Below are positions 1 to 6,306 of a stretch of 9,654 bases of DNA, in pieces; the first letter of the stretch is position 1; every line of letters begins with the position of its first letter. The notes below the pieces were generated by a model. It did no database searches. It was not told the DNA's origin and worked only from the letters and a program-made list of their open reading frames with translations. Position numbers and translations under genes: made by a program. The DNA is from DATKUC01 sp964577375 (GTDB taxonomy: Bacteria; Spirochaetota; Spirochaetia; DSM-27196; DATKUC01), in assembly GCA_964577375.1 (NCBI GenBank), contig CAZNYW010000109.1, forward strand, positions 1-9,654, written 5' to 3'.

Positions 1-2364
1 TCGATGCCCGGCATGATGGATACCGTCCTCAACCTTGGTCTCAATGACAAGGCCGTGGAGGGATTGATCAAGAAAGCCGACAACGAGCGTTTTGCGTGGG
101 ATGCCTACCGCCGTTTTATCAACATGTTCGGCAACGTCGTCAAAGGCGTGCATCACGAGAACTTTGAGAAGGCGCTGCAGAGCGTGAAGAAGAAAAAGAA
201 GGTGGAGCTCGACACCGATCTCGATGCGAACGATCTGAAAGAAGTCGTCCGTCTTTACAAGCAGGTCTACAAGGCTTCCACCAAGCAGGAGTTCCCTCAG
301 GATCCGCGGAAGCAGCTGTGGGCCGCAATCGACGCCGTATTTGGTTCCTGGAACAACCCCCGTGCAATCCAGTACCGCAAGCTCAATGAAATCAAGGGCC
401 TCATCGGTACCGCTGTGAACGTTCAGTCTATGGTTTTCGGCAACTTTGGTGACGATTCGGGCACCGGTGTCTGTTTCTCCCGTGACCCCTCGACCGGAAA
501 GAACGAGTTCTACGGCGAGTATCTGATGAATGCACAGGGAGAGGATGTCGTTGCCGGTATCCGCACCCCCCAGAAGCTTGCGACTCTGGCGAAGAAGGAC
601 GCGAAAATTTACAAGCAGCTCGTCGAGGTGAAGGAACGTCTCGAGAAGCACTTCAAGGATATGCAGGACATGGAGTTTACCATCGAACGTGGCAAGCTCT
701 TCCTGCTGCAGACCCGCAATGGAAAGCGAACCGGTCCTGCCGCCATCAAGATGGCGGTCGACATGTTCAACGAAGGACTGATCGGCAAAGAGCTTGCGGT
801 CCAGCGTGTGACTCCGGACCAGCTCGATCAGGTATTTCATCCGAACATCGATCCGAAGGCAAAGCGCGGCGTGAAGTCGCTTGCAAAGGGTCTCAACGCC
901 TCGCCGGGCGCCGCGACCGGACAGATCGTCTTCACGGCCGAAGACGCAGAAGAGTGGGTGAAAAAGGGTAAGAAGGTTCTTCTTGTCCGCCAGGAGACCA
1001 GCCCCGAGGACATCGGCGGCATGCACGCCGCCCAGGGTATCCTCACCGCGACTGGCGGTATGACCAGCCATGCGGCGGTTGTTGCGCGCGGCATGGGCCG
1101 CCCCTGCGTCGCCGGATGCAAGGCGGCGGTAATTTCCGGCAAAGGGATGCAGATCAAGGACACCAGGTTCAAAGAGGGCGACTACGTCACCATCGACGGC
1201 ACGACCGGTGAGGTTTTCAAGGGTGAGCTCACGCTCATTCAGCCGAAGATCACCGGTGAGCTCCGAACCTTCCTGAGCTGGGCCGATGAGATTCGAAAGG
1301 GCGTAGAGCGGCCGAACGTTGCAACCAAGGGCTTCCTGGTCCGGACCAATGCAGATACACCGATCGACGCAAGGCGCGCTCGGGATTTCGGTGCCGAGGG
1401 AATCGGCCTTTGCCGGACCGAGCACATGTTCTTCGAAGAGGAGCGGATCAGGCCGTTCCGCGAGATGATCGTCGCCGACGATCTCGCCGCGCGGAAGAAG
1501 GCGCTGAAAAAGCTGCTGCCCATGCAGAAGAAGGACTTCAAAGGGATCTTCAAGGCCATGGACGGTCTTCCGGTAACCATCCGGCTTCTCGATCCGCCGC
1601 TGCACGAGTTCGTGCCTCAGACCAAAGAGCAGATCAAGCAGCTTTCCGACATCACCGGTAAGAGCGTGAAGGAGCTGCAGTCGAAGATCGCCACGCTGCA
1701 CGAAGCGAACCCGATGCTCGGGCACCGCGGCTGCCGCCTCGGCGTCACCTATCCGGAAATCTACGACATGCAGGTGGAAGCGATCATTACCGCCGCCTGT
1801 GAGATCGCTGCTGCGGGCGGAAAAGTATATCCGGAGATCATGATTCCGCTCGTCGGCACCTGGAAGGAGCTTTCGATGCTCCGTGAAAACGCCGACAAGG
1901 TGTGCAAGCAGGTGCTCGCCAAGAAGAAGTCAAACGTGAAGTACACAATCGGCACAATGATCGAAATCCCCCGGGCGGCTCTCACCGCCGACAAGGTCGC
2001 CGAACATGCCGACTTCTTCTCCTTCGGCACAAACGATCTTACGCAGATGACCCTGGGTTACTCGCGTGACGATGTCGGTTCCTTCGTTCCCTTCTACCTC
2101 GAGAACAACGTTCTGGAAGAGGATCCGTTTGCGAGACTCGACCAGGAGGGCGTTGGCCAGCTGGTCGAAATGGGAATCAAGAAGGGCCGGACCACGAAGC
2201 CGGATCTCAAGGTGGGTATCTGCGGCGAGCACGGCGGCGATCCCTCGTCCGTTGAGTTCTGCTATCGAGTTGGAATGAACTACGTATCCTGCTCGCCGTT
2301 CCGTGTTCCGATCGCACGGCTTGCTGCCGCGCAGTCGGTTCTGAAGAATCGCAAGTCGAAATAG
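1..2364 (+). CDS. ppdK: Pyruvate, phosphate dikinase (5' end outside window)
   Basis: This enzyme interconverts pyruvate, ATP and phosphate with PEP, AMP and pyrophosphate in the cytoplasm, using a swivelling phosphohistidine domain. The frame is open from base 1 and begins in the conserved SMPGMMDTVLNLGLND segment. That segment lies roughly 95 residues into full-length enzymes of about 880-900 residues, so the real start is upstream and the 786-residue piece is otherwise complete. Visible motifs, counted from the Met at base 4: the end of the ATP-grasp domain with LLQTRNGKR (about 234-242); the catalytic histidine in TGGMTSHAAVVARG (His356, codon at 1069); and the PEP/pyruvate barrel with GLCRTEHMFF, DPPLHEFVPQ, GHRGCRLG, GTMIEIPRAAL, FSFGTNDLTQMTLG and the C-terminal GICGEHGGDP with the conserved cysteine in SCSPFRVP. 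No lesion is visible. A terminator hairpin follows 78 bases after the stop. The family call is essentially certain; the direction in vivo (glycolytic or gluconeogenic) cannot be read from the sequence. Confidence 0.98.
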   Translation, partial: SMPGMMDTVLNLGLNDKAVEGLIKKADNERFAWDAYRRFINMFGNVVKGVHHENFEKALQSVKKKKKVELDTDLDANDLKEVVRLYKQVYKASTKQEFPQDPRKQLWAAIDAVFGSWNNPRAIQYRKLNEIKGLIGTAVNVQSMVFGNFGDDSGTGVCFSRDPSTGKNEFYGEYLMNAQGEDVVAGIRTPQKLATLAKKDAKIYKQLVEVKERLEKHFKDMQDMEFTIERGKLFLLQTRNGKRTGPAAIKMAVDMFNEGLIGKELAVQRVTPDQLDQVFHPNIDPKAKRGVKSLAKGLNASPGAATGQIVFTAEDAEEWVKKGKKVLLVRQETSPEDIGGMHAAQGILTATGGMTSHAAVVARGMGRPCVAGCKAAVISGKGMQIKDTRFKEGDYVTIDGTTGEVFKGELTLIQPKITGELRTFLSWADEIRKGVERPNVATKGFLVRTNADTPIDARRARDFGAEGIGLCRTEHMFFEEERIRPFREMIVADDLAARKKALKKLLPMQKKDFKGIFKAMDGLPVTIRLLDPPLHEFVPQTKEQIKQLSDITGKSVKELQSKIATLHEANPMLGHRGCRLGVTYPEIYDMQVEAIITAACEIAAAGGKVYPEIMIPLVGTWKELSMLRENADKVCKQVLAKKKSNVKYTIGTMIEIPRAALTADKVAEHADFFSFGTNDLTQMTLGYSRDDVGSFVPFYLENNVLEEDPFARLDQEGVGQLVEMGIKKGRTTKPDLKVGICGEHGGDPSSVEFCYRVGMNYVSCSPFRVPIARLAAAQSVLKNRKSK

Positions 2365-2442
2365 CCCGGTCGCGCATGTGTGAGGCGTGAAGCGCATGGT
2401 GACATGCCGCGCGCCCGTCTCCTCCTCTCCGCCGGGTGAAAA

Positions 2443-2482
2443 AAGAGGCCGCGTTCCGGCATATCCGGCGACGCGGCCTTTT
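2443..2482. terminator. Rho-independent terminator, probably bidirectional
   Basis: GGCCGCGT (2447-2454) pairs with ACGCGGCC (2471-2478). The stem extends outwards by A-T and one G-T pair to 2443/2482, giving about 12 bp. The loop carries a further CCGG/CCGG mini-stem (2456-2459 with 2465-2468). On the + strand the stem is followed by TTTT, ending ppdK transcripts. On the - strand it is followed by six Ts (complement of A2439-2444), so it can also end the convergent gene whose stop is at 2555. Confidence 0.88.
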
Positions 2483-2485
2483 CTC

Positions 2486-2524
2486 TGTCCGGGCGATTGT
2501 GCCCCGGACGATCATGTCCGGGCG
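2486..2524. repeat. Short direct and inverted repeats in the convergent gap
   Basis: TGTCCGGGCG occurs twice (2486-2495 and 2515-2524). The first copy also forms an inverted repeat, GTCCGGG (2487-2493) with CCCGGAC (2503-2509), around a 9-nt loop. It lies between the terminator and the stop of the minus-strand gene, so on that strand it would be a hairpin in the 3' untranslated region. There is no T-run next to it. It may only be a spare stem or a product of GC-rich composition. Confidence 0.4.
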
Positions 2525-2554
2525 CGCACGCCCCGGGCTGCGAAGAGTTTCCAG

Positions 2555-4090
2555 TCAGCTCGACGGATCGTCGGAGCCGGAATCAAAGATCGTCTTTCCG
2601 ACGTCGAACTGCTCGAGCTTGACGTTCCTGCGGTAGGCCTCGATGTCCGACAGTTGCCGTTCGAGATCCGGCAGCCGGTAAACGTATGCGGCCGGCTTGC
2701 CCTCGGCGGCGGCCCGCTTTTCCACTACCTCCGGAGCAACCTCTCCCGCGACGTCCTGAATTGATCTTTCCACGACTCTGCGCCAGTCGGAGGGCTTTTC
2801 CTCCGGCAGCTGTGGAACGATCTCTTCGGGATCAACGGAGTCGGGACCGGCAAGGACGTTGGCGAGTGTCCGTTTGCGCAGGTTCTGCTCCTTGATCAGC
2901 TCGTTCCTGCGCCGCTCATTCAGTCTGCGCAGGAGCGGCACCAGGTAGAAGACGAAAGAGAATGCTACCGGGACGATGCCGAGCGCAACGGCAACGAGAA
3001 AATGGGGTGTGGCGCTGATCTGCCGCGCGAGGGCGAGCACGAAGCCGTAAAATCGGTCCAGCGCATGCGCGGGTACGAGCGTCGTCACCGCGAAAGAGTA
3101 ATAGAGGAAGTAGCCCCCGAAAACCAGATTGAAACCGTTGAAGAAACCGATCCACTGATTGAAGTTCCCTTTGTTCTTGTTGAAGGGAATGAGCGGCATG
3201 AACTCCCGCTGGAAATTCGTCCCCTCTACCGAACGTTCTCGCGTCCTCATCAGTTCCGGGAAGCGATATATGAGCGTCCCGGCTTCCGTGACGTCGGGTT
3301 CGCCCTCGAACTCGACCAGATACTCGTTGATGAGATTCTGTGCAGCGGAACGGTCTTTGCCGGTCAGGTGCATCAGCTCTTCGATCGTAATAACGCCCTT
3401 CTGTGACTGAATGAACTTGATGAACTCACGCTTCTCCCTGTCCGGCCAGGTGGCAAGCGGGCTCTCGTCGCCAAAGACGAAGGCAAAGACCGACTGATGC
3501 AGGGGCCGTCCTCGCGGTTTCCGCTGCCGCCTGCCGTAGGCGTCGACATTGCCCCGGGATGGAGTTCCACTGTAGAGCCAGAGAGTTACAAAAAGCTCAA
3601 TGACCCGGGCCGTGAGGAAAAAGCCTCCTATTCCCATTCCACCTCGATCACGTCCGCGGCCCGAGTCGCGGGAATTGGCGGAGCCCGCGATTGAGGCGAG
3701 CATCGCAAGGAGAAGGAGCGCGATGAAAAGTACAAAGTAACCTATCAGCATCACCATGATCCAAATCTTGAACAGGAAGGCCAGTACCTTCCCGGTGACA
3801 CGGAGAAAGTTTCGCACAACGCGCTTGAAACCGGCCGCGGCGCCCTTCCGTCGATTTCGGAGCCCTTCCGGGAAGTAGTAGAGAATTTCGCCTGATTCGG
3901 TGACGCGCAGGTGCCCGGCGTAGTCGCGGACGACGAGATTCATCATCTCTTTCACCTGATAGTTGGGAAGTCCGCTGCTGGAAATGACGTCGGCAACTGT
4001 TGATTCGCGGTTTCGTTTGCGCAGGACATCAACTATCTGGCGCTCGACGGTTTCAGGCTTGTAGTCGTAGACTTTTTTCGGTTCCGCCAT
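2555..4090 (-). CDS. Membrane protein with repeated winged-helix-like modules, function unknown
   Basis: I do not recognise a named family; it resembles uncharacterised spirochaete proteins. Starting at ATG 4090 gives 511 residues (MAEPKKVYDY); an in-frame GTG at 4120 would add ten, and neither start has a convincing ribosome site. Order of parts: winged-helix-like module about 14-80, ending ILYYFPEGLRNR; long hydrophobic stretch about 103-135; Gly/Arg/Ser-rich linker; second hydrophobic segment about 155-176; basic linker; second module about 219-283, ending LIYRFPELMRTR; two membrane segments about 312-336 and 363-387; charged cytoplasmic tail that ends in a similar YVYRLPDLERQL (about 469-480). 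No signal peptide or catalytic motif is seen. It converges on ppdK, shares its terminator, and diverges from the sugar-acid gene series. DNA-binding regulation from the membrane is possible, but such modules also mediate protein contacts, so no role is assigned. Confidence 0.85.
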   Translation of the reverse strand: MAEPKKVYDYKPETVERQIVDVLRKRNRESTVADVISSSGLPNYQVKEMMNLVVRDYAGHLRVTESGEILYYFPEGLRNRRKGAAAGFKRVVRNFLRVTGKVLAFLFKIWIMVMLIGYFVLFIALLLLAMLASIAGSANSRDSGRGRDRGGMGIGGFFLTARVIELFVTLWLYSGTPSRGNVDAYGRRQRKPRGRPLHQSVFAFVFGDESPLATWPDREKREFIKFIQSQKGVITIEELMHLTGKDRSAAQNLINEYLVEFEGEPDVTEAGTLIYRFPELMRTRERSVEGTNFQREFMPLIPFNKNKGNFNQWIGFFNGFNLVFGGYFLYYSFAVTTLVPAHALDRFYGFVLALARQISATPHFLVAVALGIVPVAFSFVFYLVPLLRRLNERRRNELIKEQNLRKRTLANVLAGPDSVDPEEIVPQLPEEKPSDWRRVVERSIQDVAGEVAPEVVEKRAAAEGKPAAYVYRLPDLERQLSDIEAYRRNVKLEQFDVGKTIFDSGSDDPSS

Positions 4091-4231
4091 ACAGGAATAG
4101 TCTACCCTTTTGCCGACCACCCGGCAAGTGCGGCCGCTGTCTCGCGGCAGGCGAGAGCGATATTTCTCCTGGCGACGACCAGAAGCGGGGATGAGTCGAC
4201 GGCGCGGGTGGTATGAAGAAGCCTGTTGATC

Positions 4232-4255
4232 TCGCGCGGTCAGTTCGCCGCGCGA
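4232..4255. repeat. GC-rich perfect hairpin between the divergent genes
   Basis: TCGCGCGG (4232-4239) and CCGCGCGA (4248-4255) are perfect inverted copies around an 8-nt loop. No T-run follows on either strand, so it is not a standard terminator. It lies upstream of the candidate plus-strand promoter and about 140 bases upstream of the minus-strand start. It could be a protein-binding site or an mRNA leader structure, or simply a chance result of CG-rich sequence. Confidence 0.4.
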
Positions 4256-4273
4256 CAGGAAATTTCATCGCAG

Positions 4274-4305
4274 TTGGTGCGTTTCATCGGTTTAAAGTAT
4301 ATACT
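4274..4305 (+). promoter_or_regulatory. Candidate sigma-70-type promoter with a palindrome on the -10
   Basis: TTGGTG (4274-4279) and TATATA (4298-4303) are separated by 18 bases, an acceptable spacing for a housekeeping promoter, in an AT-rich island that stands out from the GC-rich surroundings. The -10 is embedded in the perfect 10-bp palindrome AGTATATACT (4296-4305). Its core GT-N-TA-N-AC agrees with the operator pattern described for the HutC branch of GntR regulators. Transcription would begin near 4310, about 100 bases before the first gene of the series. This is inference from pattern only; TATA-like palindromes are common by chance. Confidence 0.4.
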
Positions 4306-4324
4306 GAGATGACTTATGCAGTTT

Positions 4325-4344
4325 TATCAACACGCTGGTTGATA
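4325..4344 (+). promoter_or_regulatory. Inverted repeat, possible operator in the leader
   Basis: TATCAAC (4325-4331) and GTTGATA (4338-4344) are perfect inverted 7-bp arms around ACGCTG, giving a 20-bp near-palindrome with a symmetric GC centre. It lies roughly 15-35 bases downstream of the predicted transcription start, where a bound repressor would block the series starting at 4411. Its size and symmetry suit a dimeric regulator such as a LacI- or GntR-type protein, but no regulator gene is present in the window. It could also be a weak RNA hairpin. Confidence 0.4.
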
Positions 4345-4410
4345 CTCTCCCTGCTGATGGATGCCGCGTGAAAAGGGCTTGCTGAACTTTACTAATGGGG
4401 AGCGACGAAC

Positions 4411-4602
4411 ATGGGAGCCAAGATACCTATTCCGCAGGATGTCGCCGAGGAGGGAAAACAACACCTTGTCGAACGCGGTTACGAAATCAAGATGGGCAGT
4501 GGGATCACCGTCGACGCGACAAAGGGCGATGTTGTCGACTGGGCAGCGATTCTTACCGGTGCGTGGGACGGAGATCTCAGCCGGATCAGGAACGTGACGT
4601 AG
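4411..4602 (+). pseudogene. N-terminal remnant of a D-2-hydroxyacid dehydrogenase (phosphoglycerate dehydrogenase-like)
   Basis: The first 50 or so of 63 residues (MGAKIPIPQDVAEEGKQHLV onward, then GYEIKMGSGITV and AAILTG) read like the start of NAD-dependent D-2-hydroxyacid dehydrogenases of the phosphoglycerate dehydrogenase type, which are normally about 310-340 residues. The gene has a good ribosome site (GGGGAG 4397-4402, eight bases before ATG). After AILTG the similarity stops, 13 unrelated residues follow, and then a TAG. The NAD-binding Rossmann domain (GxGxxG) and the catalytic Arg/Glu/His are absent, and the next gene begins within ten bases. A deletion that removed about four fifths of the gene is the simplest reading. 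If translated, the fragment cannot be a dehydrogenase, but it may still carry ribosomes into larA by translational coupling. Confidence 0.7.
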
Positions 4603-4609
4603 TACCGTG

Positions 4610-5896
4610 ATGAAAATCAGGCTCGCTTACGGCAAAAGCAGCCTTCCGGTCGAACTGCCGGACGGCGTTCAGGTGGACATACTCGAACCGAAGTTCTCGC
4701 CGGGACTGCCCGATCAGGCCGACGCGGTTCGGGCGGCTCTCGCATCGCCTGTCGACGCCCGGCCGCTCCGTGAAGTCGTCGGACCCGGCGACCGGGTCGG
4801 ACTCGTTTTCAGCGATATTACTCGTCCCACTCCCTATGACGTGATCCTTCCCGCGCTGTTTGCCGAGCTCGAGCACGTTCCGGCAAAGAACTTCGTGCTC
4901 TTCAACGCAACGGGCACGCATCGGGCGAACACCGACGATGAGCTCGATCGGATGCTCGGACCTGGAGTGGTGGGAAGGTATCGGATCGTCCAGAACGACT
5001 GCAATGACGGTGCGTCACACAGATCCGTCGGAACCACCCGCGGCGGAAACGATGTGTGGATCCACCGGGAGTTTCTCGACTGCGACGTGAAGATACCGAC
5101 CGGTTTCATAGAGCCGCACTTCTTTGCAGGATTTTCAGGCGGCGGGAAGGCGATCATGCCGGGGCTCGCTCTCCTTCAGACGATCCAGCGCAACCACGAC
5201 GCCGGACACATGGATGATCCGAACGCCCGGTGGGGAATCCTGCATGGCAACCCGCTGTGGGAAGAAATTCGTGAGGCGGCAGGCTTTGCAGATCCAACTT
5301 TCCTGCTGAACGTGGCACTCAATCGACGGAAGGAGGTTACAGCGGTCTTTGCCGGTGATTTCGACCGGGCGCATGCGGTCGGCTGCGAATACGTCCGCGA
5401 ACATGCGATGGCCGGGGTCGACGAGCGGTACGACCTCGTTATCACGAGCAATTCGGGCTATCCCCTCGACCTCAATATGTATCAGGCGGTCAAGGGCATG
5501 AGCGCGGCGAGCCAGATAGTCAAAGAGGGTGGCCACATCATCGTCGCGGCCGAGTGCTGGGATGGGGTACCTCAGCACGGTGAGTACGGCAGGCTGCTCG
5601 CCTCCGCATCGACGCCGGAAGAGCTTCTTTCGACGATACGGACGCCAGGTTTCGCAGCGCAGGACATGTGGCAGGCGCAGATTCACGCCGCGATCTGTGA
5701 GAAAACGAGCGTGCATTTCTACAGCCACAACCTGTCCGACGAGCAGATTCGAAGCGCCTTCATGAAGCCCTGCCGCGATATTGCAGAAAGCGTCCGGGCG
5801 ATCGCAGGAGCGAGGGCATCTTCGCAGGGGACGCTTCGCGTGTGCGTCCTTCCCGAAGGCCCGCAGACGATTCCGTACGTTACGCATGAGGAATGA
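4610..5896 (+). CDS. larA: LarA-family nickel-pincer racemase/epimerase
   Basis: LarA enzymes racemise or epimerise alpha-hydroxy acids by hydride transfer on a nickel-pincer nucleotide covalently held by a lysine. This 428-residue protein has the usual family length. It keeps the residues known from Lactiplantibacillus plantarum LarA at nearly constant offset: Arg72 in DITRP (R75), His104 in NATGTHR (H108), His170 and Lys180 in GFIEPHFFAGFSGGGKAIMPG split over that loop (H174, K184), His196 in RNHD (H200), and Gln292/Lys295 in YQAVKG (Q295, K298). ATG 4610 gives the typical MKIRLAYG start; a GTG at 4607 would add one residue. The ribosome site is weak, and the upstream remnant stops 7 bases before, which suggests coupling. 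The 3' end is joined tightly to the cyclophilin-like gene. Because the neighbours handle sugar acids, the substrate may be a longer hydroxy acid (aldonate-like) rather than lactate. The cofactor genes larB, larC and larE are not in the window. Confidence 0.93.
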   Translation: MKIRLAYGKSSLPVELPDGVQVDILEPKFSPGLPDQADAVRAALASPVDARPLREVVGPGDRVGLVFSDITRPTPYDVILPALFAELEHVPAKNFVLFNATGTHRANTDDELDRMLGPGVVGRYRIVQNDCNDGASHRSVGTTRGGNDVWIHREFLDCDVKIPTGFIEPHFFAGFSGGGKAIMPGLALLQTIQRNHDAGHMDDPNARWGILHGNPLWEEIREAAGFADPTFLLNVALNRRKEVTAVFAGDFDRAHAVGCEYVREHAMAGVDERYDLVITSNSGYPLDLNMYQAVKGMSAASQIVKEGGHIIVAAECWDGVPQHGEYGRLLASASTPEELLSTIRTPGFAAQDMWQAQIHAAICEKTSVHFYSHNLSDEQIRSAFMKPCRDIAESVRAIAGARASSQGTLRVCVLPEGPQTIPYVTHEE

Positions 5897-5898
5897 GC

Positions 5899-6273
5899 AT
5901 GGAAACAAAGATTCGGATTACGATTGGCGGCGCGCTTCTCACTGCCGAGCTGAATGAGTCGAAGGTGGCTCGTGCGCTGCTGAAGAACCTGCCGGCCGAA
6001 ATCAGGATGAGCCGTTGGGGCGATGAGTACTACGGTTCGATCGCGGTGGGGATGCAGGCAGAGTCCGGCGAACGTGACGAGCTTTCAGTCGGCGAGATTG
6101 CCTACTGGCCGCCGGGAGACGCTCTGTGCCTTTTTTTTGGGCCGACACCGGCGAGCATCGGCGACGAGCCTCGCGCGGCTTCCGACATTGTGCCGCTCGG
6201 CAGGATCGAAAGCGGCGTCGAAAAGCTCTCGGCGCTACCCGGTTCGGTGACGGCTCGGATAGAGCTGGACTGA
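5899..6273 (+). CDS. Cyclophilin-like-fold protein (TM1367/PF04126 type)
   Basis: This small 124-residue cytosolic protein belongs to the single-domain cyclophilin-like family known from the Thermotoga maritima TM1367 structure. The diagnostic stretch is IAYWPPGDALCLFFGPTPAS followed by DEPRAASDIVPLGRIESG (about residues 73-112). An N-terminal KIRITIGG strand and a Trp-Gly-Asp/Glu motif (about 36-39) also match. I start at ATG 5899 because GAGGA (5888-5892) is six bases ahead of it; the ATG at 5893 overlaps the larA stop and sits directly on that ribosome site. The first codon is therefore 2 bases after larA, pointing to co-translation and a shared role. The family's biochemical function is not established, and I see no evidence of the arginine/phenylalanine prolyl-isomerase site of true cyclophilins. 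An 8-T run at 6129-6136 is in frame and harmless. Confidence 0.88.
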   Translation: METKIRITIGGALLTAELNESKVARALLKNLPAEIRMSRWGDEYYGSIAVGMQAESGERDELSVGEIAYWPPGDALCLFFGPTPASIGDEPRAASDIVPLGRIESGVEKLSALPGSVTARIELD

Positions 6274-6290
6274 AGTCGACGAATCCGGAC

Positions 6291-6303
6291 GGAGAGGAGA
6301 GGG
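6291..6303 (+). promoter_or_regulatory. Strong ribosome binding site of the transketolase-like gene
   Basis: GGAGAGGAGAGGG provides several Shine-Dalgarno matches, with AGGAGA ending six bases before ATG 6307. This fixes the original start of the transketolase-like gene at 6307, even though the frame that begins there stops after 19 codons. It shows that the frameshifted 5' segment belongs to a formerly or actually translated gene. Confidence 0.75.
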
Positions 6304-6306
6304 ACG

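Noticed and set aside
1930..2515. Overlapping minus-strand frames around the end of ppdK
   Set aside because: They run through the terminator and through strongly conserved ppdK codons; the products are low-complexity and Arg-rich.
4053..4268. Small open frames on both strands in the divergent gap
   Set aside because: Composition is Pro/Arg/Ser-rich, there is no ribosome site, and they overlap the start of the minus-strand membrane protein gene and the GC-rich hairpin.
5135..5908. Minus-strand open frame of 257 codons opposite larA
   Set aside because: It lies fully inside larA, whose catalytic residues are all conserved; the antisense product shows no domain, and no ribosome site was recognised.
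6129..6136. Run of eight Ts in the cyclophilin-like gene as a slippage or termination site
   Set aside because: The reading frame through it gives the expected LCLFFGPTP family motif, and there is no hairpin ahead of it.
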